From Robinsoniella sp. (GTDB lineage: Bacteria; Bacillota; Clostridia; Lachnospirales; Lachnospiraceae), in contig JALEVQ010000046.1 of NCBI GenBank assembly GCA_022788205.1, positions 1 through 42,760 of the forward strand: a stretch of 42,760 nt of DNA. Reading direction: 5' to 3'. The notes under the pieces were generated by a model. That model saw only the letters and a list, made by a program, of their open reading frames with translations, made no database searches and was not told the DNA's origin. Every line of letters starts with the position of its first letter. The stretch's first letter is position 1. The position numbers and the translations under genes are program-made. Of the stretch, positions 35,547 through 42,693 are shown in pieces.

Positions 35547-36407
35547 TCAGCAATCCTCATTCACCCAGTGAAACTCCATCCGCTTCACCTTTACGAGCAC
35601 CAATACTCCTCCTAAAATACTTCCAACCACCGGCATCAAAAGCATATACCATACAGGCGGGAACATATAATATCCCATACTAGGTGTCGCACTCTGCGCA
35701 ATTTTTGCCCAAAAAGTGGGAATAAACCATGCAAGACTGCGCCGATATTGAACGACGGTATTGAGCACAAGAAAAAGCATCAGGCACATCAGGACATCAA
35801 TTGCAACTGCACAGGTACGATTAACATACAGTGAAAACACCCACATCACTATGCCCAAAAACGTGGAAACCAGAGCAAGAATCAAAACAGTCAGACACAG
35901 CAGCTGCAATGGTGTGTATCGTTTCATGATATCGTAATAAACCAAATAAGGAAACGAATAGCTTGTGACATAGTCTCCTGTCGCCAGCGTCTTGAGGACT
36001 TTTCCCCATTCATTTGTCCACTCTATGTGTGTTAAAATCGGAAGGATACTGCACATCACACTTAAAAGCACTGCTGCAAAAGAACGGATGCAAATTCCAG
36101 CCATATGTCCAAGAACCCACCGTGTACGTCCTGTCCTTATGATCTGGTACATATTGTGATACTGCAGAAACGGAATATCCGAGTGAATATACACAATTCC
36201 CAGCCAAAATACCGTCAAAAAAACATTACTGCCGATCAGAAACGGAAACACACACCATGATACTGGATATTGCACATCCGCCACAAAATTTGTCATCGGG
36301 CGCATATAGCTCATAGATACGCAAAAAATAAGGAAGAAAAATGTCCCAAATTTACTGTTAAAAATCTTTAGCAAGGACGTTTTCCATATATATCTCAGCT
36401 GTCTCAT
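35547..36407 (-). CDS. ABC-2 type permease B of the cassette
   Basis: A 286-residue membrane protein with about six transmembrane segments and no assigned family name. It starts with a cytoplasmic R-Q-L-R-Y-I-W-K-T segment, and after the second helix carries Y-Q-I-I-R-T-G-R, also seen in permease A as Y-Q-I-I-R-G-N. The ATG at 36407 has GAGGTGAAG before it; the longer frame of 36 extra residues runs back into permease A and is rejected. It probably forms a heterodimeric channel with permease A. Confidence 0.8.
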   Translation of the reverse strand: MRQLRYIWKTSLLKIFNSKFGTFFFLIFCVSMSYMRPMTNFVADVQYPVSWCVFPFLIGSNVFLTVFWLGIVYIHSDIPFLQYHNMYQIIRTGRTRWVLGHMAGICIRSFAAVLLSVMCSILPILTHIEWTNEWGKVLKTLATGDYVTSYSFPYLVYYDIMKRYTPLQLLCLTVLILALVSTFLGIVMWVFSLYVNRTCAVAIDVLMCLMLFLVLNTVVQYRRSLAWFIPTFWAKIAQSATPSMGYYMFPPVWYMLLMPVVGSILGGVLVLVKVKRMEFHWVNEDC

Positions 36408-36421
36408 ATCTTCACCTCTTC

Positions 36422-37180
36422 CTATAAACGTGTCTCCAATTTCTTCTTTATACCAGCCGTAATCAGGAGTACCCAAAATATGCTGACGGTAAAAGTGTAT
36501 AGCAAACATTGCCAACTGGATTCAAAAATTTTATTATATGCGTGAAAAATATAAATTGAAAAATATCTCCCTTTATAGCTCACAAATCCAAGTTGATAGA
36601 CACAGACTGACATCGCTGCGACCATTACTTTATTCGACAGAAACAAAGAGATAAATGCACAAAATACTGAAATCATCCCCGCAAGAAAACCCAACTGAAG
36701 TGCATAGAACAGACAATATATCAGACAATGCCCTTGCTCAATCAAGCCTCCATAAGCACCCTGTATCATGATATTCAAACTCTCTATATCCTCCGGTATC
36801 CATGGAATCTTAAGACTACACACGCAGACAAATACCACCGTTCCAAGCACCATCGTTGCAACAGAAGATAAGTAGATCACTGCAACCTTCGAAAATACAT
36901 ATTTTTTCAGGTTTCCCCTGATAATTTGATATCTTGTATATTGATGTTCCAGATCCTCACAAAACACAAAAGCATACGGCACAATGCAAAAAAGATAAGC
37001 AAGCATTAAGCCTGAGAGTGTCACCGCCATAAAATACGTATTCATCACACTTTCGCGCAGCCCTCGTTCCTCCAAAGAATAGAACAGAGCACATATAACC
37101 CCCGCTACGGCAAAATACGTTCTTTTCCCTTTTACCATTCTTGTGAGATCCATCCAGAAATATTTTGTTCTCTTTTGCAT
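36422..37180 (-). CDS. ABC-2 type permease A of the cassette
   Basis: The 252-residue protein has about six hydrophobic segments. A basic N-terminus (Q-K-R-T-K-Y-F-W-M-D-L-T-R-M) leads into the first helix; Y-T-R-Y-Q-I-I-R-G-N-L-K-K lies in the first cytoplasmic loop, shared with permease B and suggesting the two are distant paralogues. Substrate is unknown; the secreted proteins encoded just upstream are the natural candidates for cargo or target. It starts 34 bp after the interrupted secreted-protein gene. Confidence 0.8.
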   Translation of the reverse strand: MQKRTKYFWMDLTRMVKGKRTYFAVAGVICALFYSLEERGLRESVMNTYFMAVTLSGLMLAYLFCIVPYAFVFCEDLEHQYTRYQIIRGNLKKYVFSKVAVIYLSSVATMVLGTVVFVCVCSLKIPWIPEDIESLNIMIQGAYGGLIEQGHCLIYCLFYALQLGFLAGMISVFCAFISLFLSNKVMVAAMSVCVYQLGFVSYKGRYFSIYIFHAYNKIFESSWQCLLYTFTVSIFWVLLITAGIKKKLETRL

Positions 37181-37214
37181 CGTCTTTCACCCTCTCTATT
37201 CCAATCCATCCACC

Positions 37215-38297
37215 TCATGGCAATGGGATTTCTTTTCCATTCATTGCATTCACCACCGTCACTCTCGTTCTCCCTGTACTCTCCTCTTCAATCTCAAAAC
37301 GCCAGACAGGTTCTGCGTTCAACTGCCCTTCCTCATCCTTCAATACCATCTGGAAAAGCTTCGCCCGCGTCACAACGTACTGAGTATTCGTCAAAAAACT
37401 GTTATACTTTTCATCTACGACTGCTGCTGCTTCCTCAAACGGAATCCATTCTATCTGTTCTTCCGTGGGAATTAGACAGTAAATATAAAAACTCACCAAA
37501 AGCTGTTCCAGCCCCCTAGAAGAATACGTTGCTATAATCGGTGCATTACTTAAGCTGTCTAGTGCAAAGCTCTGATATAGTCCCATCATTTCATGAAAAA
37601 TTGGAAGATCCTGATCATATTGAAAACCATACACAACGTAAATCTCATCCTCCTGCTTCCACTCCCGAAATGCTTTTGTCTCGTCCAACAAAGAATTGCG
37701 AATCTTCTCTTCCTCCAATTGCACCAGCTGCTCCTGTTTCAAAGAAAACCAATCATATTGAAACAAATTCGATGGAATCCCCACCTCTTCCAAAAGACAT
37801 CTAAATTCTTCTATACAATCCTCAGCAGAGGAAAATGCCAGTTCTTCCTGAAAATGCTCTTCCCATACCGAATCATCACGGGCTCCAATCCGAGAATACC
37901 GTCTGTAATTATCTGTAGTATAACTTAGGCTTCTTCCTGTACCAAGCGCTGAGCCATCGGTGAAGATATAGTACATACTGTCCGGATAACCGTTTGTGCC
38001 AGGACTTTCATGTTGTTCCTCAATTTCTTTTCCTTCCCCCCAAAGTGACCATGCTTTCTCAGCATCTGCAAACAAGTATCCCTCCACCTTGTCAAGATAG
38101 ATATCCTTCTCCACAACAGAATCTGGAATTTCTACTTCACAGTCAAATATAACATTTTCATTCTCGTTCTCATATCTTTCGGGAAATTCTATCACCTCAG
38201 CTGCTTTTGCCTAGGATCCCATAGAAACTAATACTACAGCGATGCCTAAAACGGCACTCTTGTGCGCTGTCACAAAAAAATATTTTCCTTCTCTCAC
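37215..38297 (-). pseudogene. secreted protein with PepSY-like C-terminus, signal peptide broken by TAG
   Basis: The long open part (38195 to 37215, 326 codons) lacks a start signal, yet in the same frame upstream lies a good signal peptide: GTG at 38297, R-E-G-K-Y-F-F, core A-V-L-G-I-A-V-V-L-V-S-M-G-S, then TAG at 38211-38213, then A-K-A-A-E-V, an ideal signal peptidase site. One C-to-T change of CAG (Gln) would explain the stop. The mature protein is acidic. Its end, with P-V-W-R-F-E-I and V-V-N-A-M-N-G-K-E-I, resembles PepSY/YycI-like extracellular domains. The rest of the frame has no further damage over 326 codons, so the mutation is recent, suppressed, or a sequencing error. Confidence 0.75.
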
Positions 38298-38309
38298 GCT
38301 ATTTCCCCC

Positions 38310-38358
38310 ATTTCTCTTGCCTTGACAGGCAGGAGGGATTTCTCCATCCTGCCTCTTG
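38310..38358 (-). other. hairpin between the two secreted-protein genes
   Basis: CAGGCAGGA (38327-38335) pairs with TCCTGCCTC (38349-38357). There is no T-run on either side, so it is likelier to set the expression ratio (partial termination or 3' end protection of the first gene's mRNA) than to end the operon. Confidence 0.45.
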
Positions 38359-38373
38359 TTTATCTGCCGAATG

Positions 38374-38757
38374 TTATGGTGTATACCGTCCCCAGACATT
38401 GAAATTATTTCCAGTTGTCGAATAAGTCAACATATAAAAATAGTCGCCTGCCATTGCATACGTCTGATACGAAGCACTGCTGCTCGGGTAAGCCTGCCAA
38501 ATCTGCGCTTCATAGGAAGAAACATTCGGGTCTGTGATTCCCACTGAAAAGCAGCTTAAAATTGCTACTGGATCGTCAAAAGATACCCCTGTCACATAAA
38601 ATCTCTGTTCATCGTCATCTTTGTATGCTCGAGGTGATATAGTATCGTTAGGAATTGTAACATTAAATGGAACCGTATTTGCATAAGCTATCAACGATGT
38701 TCCCATAATTCCCGCCATCAAAACTCCTGCTAATATTTTTTTTCTTGATATCTTCAT
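38374..38757 (-). CDS. small secreted protein, DUF2712-like
   Basis: The 127-residue protein has a clear signal peptide (K-I-S-R-K-K, hydrophobic core, cleavage after A-Y-A at residue 26). The mature 101-residue part begins N-T-V-P-F-N-V-T-I and ends N-N-F-N-V-W-G-R-Y-T-P. This layout, beta-rich with a starting P-F-x-x-x-I and a final N-x-x-V-x-G-x-x, resembles DUF2712 proteins, which are often found beside peptide-type ABC transporters in Firmicutes. The resemblance is by eye. It is first of the cassette and has AAAGGAG before the ATG. It could be a bacteriocin-like effector or a sensed exoprotein. Confidence 0.7.
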   Translation of the reverse strand: MKISRKKILAGVLMAGIMGTSLIAYANTVPFNVTIPNDTISPRAYKDDDEQRFYVTGVSFDDPVAILSCFSVGITDPNVSSYEAQIWQAYPSSSASYQTYAMAGDYFYMLTYSTTGNNFNVWGRYTP

Positions 38758-38866
38758 TGTCCGCTCTCCTTTCTATTTCAGACATCATGTTTCATGTTTT
38801 CTATTCATAGCCCATCGGAATCTCCTCCTTCTCAAGTATCTCAAAAACTTCACCTGCGTTATAACA
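38758..38866 (-). promoter_or_regulatory. cassette promoter and leader with a 4-residue micro-ORF
   Basis: Minus strand: TGTTATAAC (TATAAC at 38858-38863 complement) is an extended -10 without an evident -35. The leader of about 90 nt contains AAGGAGGAG (38822-38830 complement), then eight bases later ATG-GGC-TAT-GAA-TAG (38801-38815), a micro-ORF M-G-Y-E with a better ribosome site than most genes here, 43 bp upstream of the secreted protein's own start. The longer in-frame reading from a GTG at 38869 would start inside the promoter. Confidence 0.45.
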
Positions 38867-38869
38867 CAC

Positions 38870-39145
38870 TAAAATCTCTTATTTTTCATCTATTACATAA
38901 AACGATATATTTCTTCTTACTTACTATTTTATTTTTAATTCAAATATCAATTTATTTAATGAATTCAAAAATCAGTTTAGAATTTCTTTCTTTGTTTTTC
39001 ATTTACTCTATCTTTATTTATATTACCATTTTAAAGTACATTATAAATTTTGTCAATCTTTTTTTGATTTTCATTTATTTTTTCAGAATTTTTATTTATT
39101 TTCTACTTTATGCTGTTTTCTAGACTCCTCCATTCTAATTTTCGT
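38870..39145. other. very AT-rich intergenic stretch, no gene seen
   Basis: About 275 bp, mostly A and T with long T-runs on the plus strand. A plus-strand frame of 109 codons crosses it, but it is almost entirely F/I/L/Y from T-rich codons and has no ribosome site, so I treat it as spurious. The base composition is well below that of the flanking core genes and marks the border of the accessory cassette. Confidence 0.6.
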
Positions 39146-39168
39146 TCATTTTAAAGCACATAAAAAGT

Positions 39169-39207
39169 GCCGAAAAACGATGACCCTATCCTCGTTTTTT
39201 CGGCACT
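39169..39207 (-). terminator. terminator of the bioY-DUF1284 unit
   Basis: AAGTGCCGAAAAACGA (39169-39184) pairs with TCGTTTTTTCGGCACT (39192-39207), with a short loop; on the minus strand it continues CTTTTTATG. Confidence 0.85.
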
Positions 39208-39214
39208 CCAAAAT

Positions 39215-39625
39215 CTATTTACTTTTTTCACACCATGCTTCATAGCTGCACAGTCCTTCTTGAAACCATCGGCAATTTCTGCAAGATGCCTCAAAGATCT
39301 CTTTTGTCATGTTCTTTTTTACCAGAGTAATCCACTCTGAGAAGCTTTTCTCTTCTCCCTCTGTCTCTTCCAGGTTCAAATCTCTCAAGAGTTTTCTGTC
39401 CTTGAAAGCTACATGGTTGTTCTCATCTCGACAAGTGTTCTGTGATGTCAAATTTGGACAGCCCTGACAGATCATGTCAGGCTCACACACCAAGCCGACC
39501 TTCTTCTTTGGATCACTTAGTTCTCCTATCATCTGTTCCATATTGTCGCAAAACGGTGTGCTGTAGCCACTTCCCTGATAGAGCGGAATACAGAGCAGAT
39601 GATGCACTCTCAATTTCTGTTTCAT
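39215..39625 (-). CDS. DUF1284 domain protein
   Basis: The 136-residue protein has the DUF1284 opening L-R-V-H-H-L-L-C-I-P-L-Y-Q-G-S-G-Y and further cysteines C-Q-G-C-P-N (52-57), C-R-N-C-R-W and C-S-Y-E-A-W-C near the C-terminus. The His-His and paired cysteines could bind a metal or iron-sulfur centre. Function is unknown. It starts 43 bp after bioY on the same strand and is likely cotranscribed, which would put it under biotin control. Confidence 0.85.
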   Translation of the reverse strand: MKQKLRVHHLLCIPLYQGSGYSTPFCDNMEQMIGELSDPKKKVGLVCEPDMICQGCPNLTSQNTCRDENNHVAFKDRKLLRDLNLEETEGEEKSFSEWITLVKKNMTKEIFEASCRNCRWFQEGLCSYEAWCEKSK

Positions 39626-39668
39626 ATATTTTTTTGTTCAACACAGCTCAACGTGTTCTCTCTTTTCT

Positions 39669-40223
39669 TTACGCTCTCTTCTCGTAAAGTGAAATGTTCG
39701 CCGCGCGAAAGCTCCTTTCCAGAATCTCAGCCGCTATATATGCCAGCACCACTGAAATCACATCTTTTAACAGATACGGAACGGATACCAAAAGTGCAGC
39801 TTCTGTGAATCCCATCTCCGCAAGGAACTGAAATTGTAAGATCCCAAGAATATGGCAGATTGCAAGACCGACCATACCGCATATCATCGATACCACTTTA
39901 TTTTTGACCACATATCTCACTCCGCACAGCCCTGCCATGAACAAGAATCCCCAGATAAATCCCCCTGTCTTTCCAACCAGAACGCCAAGCCCACCGGAAA
40001 ACCCGGAAAATACAGGAACACCGATCGCTCCAACCAGGATATACACTCCGGTTGCCATCAGCCCATACTTCCATCCTAAAACAAATCCCGTCAGTGCCAC
40101 GGCAAAAGTCTGGAGTGTAACCGGCACCCCAGACGGCATGGGAATCGAAATCTGTGACAGAACCGCAAGGACAGCTGCAAACATTCCGACCATTACGATC
40201 ATTTTCGTATTTGTCTTTTTCAT
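39669..40223 (-). CDS. bioY: biotin transporter substrate-specific component BioY
   Basis: The 184-residue protein has six hydrophobic segments and BioY landmarks: I-S-I-P-M-P-S-G-V-P-V-T-L-Q-T-F-A-V (25-42) and the glycine-rich G-V-L-V-G-K-T-G-G-F-I-W-G-F near residue 80. BioY is the membrane biotin-binding S component of ECF transporters; no ECF ATPase or T component is in the window, so it presumably shares a module encoded elsewhere. A BirA-type operator lies in its promoter. Confidence 0.95.
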   Translation of the reverse strand: MKKTNTKMIVMVGMFAAVLAVLSQISIPMPSGVPVTLQTFAVALTGFVLGWKYGLMATGVYILVGAIGVPVFSGFSGGLGVLVGKTGGFIWGFLFMAGLCGVRYVVKNKVVSMICGMVGLAICHILGILQFQFLAEMGFTEAALLVSVPYLLKDVISVVLAYIAAEILERSFRAANISLYEKRA

Positions 40224-40237
40224 ACATCTCTCTCCTT

Positions 40238-40304
40238 ATTGTCAACTTATTTTTACTTTTGGTTAACTTTTCTTAAATATACTCTGTTTTGTTCTCTCTG
40301 TCAA
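40238..40304 (-). promoter_or_regulatory. bioY promoter with BirA-type operator
   Basis: Minus strand: TTGACA (40299-40304), 17-bp spacer, TATATT (40276-40281). Just downstream, at the transcription start, is an imperfect palindrome: plus strand ATTGTCAAC (40238-40246), 14-bp spacer, GGTTAACTT (40261-40269). This fits the BirA box form TTGTnAAC-N14/15-GTTnACAA. It predicts repression of bioY by biotin-loaded BirA. Confidence 0.75.
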
Positions 40305-40372
40305 CTTCTTTTTCTATTCTCATGCTCTCTCATAATTCGAAATTTTGTCCACGCCCGTGAATCTTTCCTCTC

Positions 40373-41023
40373 TTATAATCCTAATTTTCGTTTTACCTCA
40401 TACAGTTTCTCAAGCTGCTCCTGATTGAGTTCCCTCGCCCCGCCGAGCTGGCATGTGCGGTATAACAGCTCTGCATAAAACTCCAGTGATTCCAGTTTAT
40501 AATATGCCGTCATCAAATCTTTCCCCCATGCCAGCGCCCCATGGTTTGCGAGCAGAATCGCCTGGTGATCCGCAAGAAATCCTTCGATCGAATTCGGGAC
40601 TTCCTCCGTCGACGGAGTCGCATACGGAGCGATCGGAACCGGTCCTAAATTCACTACTGCCTCCGGCATAATCGGCGCTGTCAGCTCGATCCCACAGATA
40701 GCAAATGCTGTCGCAAACATCGGATGAGCGTGTACCACTGCCTTGACATCCGGTCGTCTCTCATACACTTTCAAATGCATTTTCGTCTCTGACGATGGTC
40801 GAAAATTTCCATTTGCCTCCAGAATTTTTCCTGTCTCATCAATCTTGCAGATATACTCCGGCGTCATAAATCCTTTCGATACCCCTGTCGGCGTGCACAG
40901 AATCTCATGCTCACCAAGACGCACCGAAATATTCCCGTCATTTGCCGCCACCATATTTCTCTGATACATCCTTCTTCCAATGTCACAGATCTGTTCCTTG
41001 ATTTCCTCTTCTCTCAACTTCAT
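40373..41023 (-). CDS. class II aldolase/adducin family protein (fuculose-phosphate aldolase-like)
   Basis: The 216-residue protein has the class II aldolase plan: A-A-N-D-G-N-I-S-V-R (26-35) for phosphate binding, T-P-T-G-V-S-K-G (44-51), catalytic P-S-S-E-T-K-M-H with Glu about residue 78, zinc ligands H-A-H-P (98-101) and a third His in L-A-N-H-G-A-L-A-W-G (about 160). Family members cleave L-fuculose 1-phosphate or related sugars, or epimerise ribulose 5-phosphate. There is no neighbouring sugar operon, so the substrate is undetermined. Confidence 0.9.
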   Translation of the reverse strand: MKLREEEIKEQICDIGRRMYQRNMVAANDGNISVRLGEHEILCTPTGVSKGFMTPEYICKIDETGKILEANGNFRPSSETKMHLKVYERRPDVKAVVHAHPMFATAFAICGIELTAPIMPEAVVNLGPVPIAPYATPSTEEVPNSIEGFLADHQAILLANHGALAWGKDLMTAYYKLESLEFYAELLYRTCQLGGARELNQEQLEKLYEVKRKLGL

Positions 41024-41084
41024 GTTCTGATTTCCTTTCTTCCTTTTTGGTCTTTTTTCTTACTTTCCAATCATGCTCAACATT

Positions 41085-41807
41085 TTATCGCCGCATTCTG
41101 CCAAGCAGGGCAAATCCGCCAAATCCCACAATCCATACACAGGAGATCGCAATCATTCTCAAAAAATTTCCCTCGCTGATCTCCTGACAAAAATTCAAAA
41201 AAGTGCTTCTCATTCCATATTGAAGGATCTGCTCCCGCCCGACTACTTCCAACATTTTCTGAAATAAAACATACCCCGGCAGTCCCCAGACGAAAATAAC
41301 GGTCACAACCGCACTGCCCCACACGCTGTGAAACCACTCCATCGCACAGACACTGACACCCACAAACGCTGTACACACAAAGACATCTGCGATAAAAAAG
41401 GCTTCCGTCTCAATCAGTGCCATACTGTCCCAAGTCATATGAAAATAAACTACCTTTGCGAAATGCTCTCCAAAACAGAGTGCCTCCGCAAATACACTCA
41501 GCAATGCGCCAAATAACATCTTCTCTGCGATCTGTTTCCACTTCGGATAAAGTGGCTGTGTCTGCCTCAAAAATCCGCTTTCTCTCTCCTGATACAGATA
41601 CAGGCTGATCAAAATTCCAACAGCGACAAACAGGATTTTTTGCTCTGTTCCTGAAATCATGAGCTTTAAAAATGTAGTCTTTTCTTTTAAGACGATCCGT
41701 CTGACTGCCTCCCAGAAAAGATCAGCGCCTGCCATGAGAAGAACCCACAGATAAAAAAAGCCCCATCGGCGCAGGCGATAAAAATCCGCCTTTAAAAGAT
41801 CAATCAT
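41085..41807 (-). CDS. ABC-2 type membrane protein of unknown function
   Basis: The 240-residue protein starts I-D-L-L-K-A-D-F-Y-R-L-R-R-W, a motif common at the N-terminus of ABC-2 exporter permeases, and has about six transmembrane segments. The ATG at 41807 overlaps the end of the upstream ATPase frame (stop at 41800) by eight bases and has GGGGAGAAGAAAGG upstream, which shows coupling; the longer frame would run within the ATPase. It is the likely membrane partner of that ATPase. Confidence 0.8.
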   Translation of the reverse strand: MIDLLKADFYRLRRWGFFYLWVLLMAGADLFWEAVRRIVLKEKTTFLKLMISGTEQKILFVAVGILISLYLYQERESGFLRQTQPLYPKWKQIAEKMLFGALLSVFAEALCFGEHFAKVVYFHMTWDSMALIETEAFFIADVFVCTAFVGVSVCAMEWFHSVWGSAVVTVIFVWGLPGYVLFQKMLEVVGREQILQYGMRSTFLNFCQEISEGNFLRMIAISCVWIVGFGGFALLGRMRR

Positions 41808-42531
41808 CCTTTCTTCTCCCCTTCTTTTTCCCATTCTCTCTGTCGTTTTCTTTTTGTTTTTTAGGTTTTTCTTTAGACTCCTCTGCCTGAAACTGTGATA
41901 CGACCACACCTTTTCTCATGATTCCATACCAAGTCGCAGCCTCCCTCAGATTTTTCGTCTCCCTCGATGCAATCACGATCGTCAGTCGGTACTTCTTGTT
42001 CAATCTCTTCAGTATCTTTAAAATCTCTGCCCGCTCTTCCTCTGAAATTCCATCCAGGACTTCATCGATCAGCAGGATTTTCGGACTTCCGATCACCGCC
42101 ATCGCAATCCCAAAGCGAACTCTCTGCTCTGGAGAGTACGATTTCACCCGCTTTCTCGCCGCCTTGTCCAGCCCCGTGAGGCGTAATGCCTCCGCGATCA
42201 ACTCTTTCTTATAATTGCCGAACGCCAGCGCTTTCATCTTCAGATTTGCCCTTGCACTCATCTGCTCATAAAATCCGCCATGTTCCAGCACAATCCCAAC
42301 TTTCCGGTACTCTTCAAACGATGGCTCCGGATTCCCAAACAGCGCCAAAATCCCCCGCTCCGGCTTCTCAAATCCGCTCAGCAGCTTCAAAAGGCTCGTC
42401 TTTCCACAGCCATTTGGACCGACAAGCGCGTAAATTTCCTTCTCCGGCACCGCCATACTGACGTTTCGAATCATCACATTTCCGTGGTTGGAGTGATAGA
42501 GCTGCTGCGCGACAATTGCATTTTTCTGCAC
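41800..42531 (-). CDS. ABC ATPase with degenerate signature and no H-loop histidine
   Basis: The 243-residue protein has a good Walker A (G-P-N-G-C-G-K-T, 38-45) and Walker B with catalytic Glu (I-L-L-I-D-E, 152-157). The signature is Y-S-P-E-Q in place of L-S-G-G-Q (132-136), and where the switch His is expected it has I-A-S-R-E (Arg190). A lysine/glutamate-rich tail (about 216-243) follows the domain. It may bind ATP but hydrolyse it poorly, or work with a partner. Start is GTG, with GGGAGG before it. It is coupled to the membrane protein downstream. Confidence 0.82.
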   Translation of the reverse strand: MQKNAIVAQQLYHSNHGNVMIRNVSMAVPEKEIYALVGPNGCGKTSLLKLLSGFEKPERGILALFGNPEPSFEEYRKVGIVLEHGGFYEQMSARANLKMKALAFGNYKKELIAEALRLTGLDKAARKRVKSYSPEQRVRFGIAMAVIGSPKILLIDEVLDGISEEERAEILKILKRLNKKYRLTIVIASRETKNLREAATWYGIMRKGVVVSQFQAEESKEKPKKQKENDRENGKKKGRRKDD

Positions 42532-42643
42532 TTTTTTCCTCCCTTCTCACTTTGGGTCAGACTGTCTTTTGTCTATCATACCATGTTTTCTCTTATTTTG
42601 AAAGGAAAAGCCATTTCCCACCAGGATAAACTTATAAACTGTT

Positions 42644-42677
42644 ATTCGAACCAGCACCCACAGGTGCTGGTTCGAAT
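42644..42677. terminator. perfect 15-bp inverted repeat
   Basis: ATTCGAACCAGCACC (42644-42658), loop CACA, GGTGCTGGTTCGAAT (42663-42677). It lies between the ABC ATPase and the partial gene at the right edge. It lacks a T-run on both strands, so a classic terminator is not certain; the GGTTCGAAT half also resembles a tRNA T-arm but no tRNA surrounds it. Confidence 0.5.
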
Positions 42678-42693
42678 CATATGAAGAAATGCC

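Noticed and set aside
38801-38869. 22-codon minus-strand frame ending in I-P-M-G-Y-E
   Set aside because: Its GTG start lies upstream of, and its second to fourth codons overlap, the extended -10 element, so only the last four codons with their own ribosome site are plausible.
38794-39123. 109-codon hydrophobic plus-strand frame
   Set aside because: Composition reflects T-rich DNA (F, I, L, Y); there is no ribosome site, and it lies opposite the cassette promoter and leader.
42644-42677. tRNA gene suggested by GGTTCGAAT
   Set aside because: The half-site is part of a perfect inverted repeat, and no acceptor, D or anticodon arms surround it.
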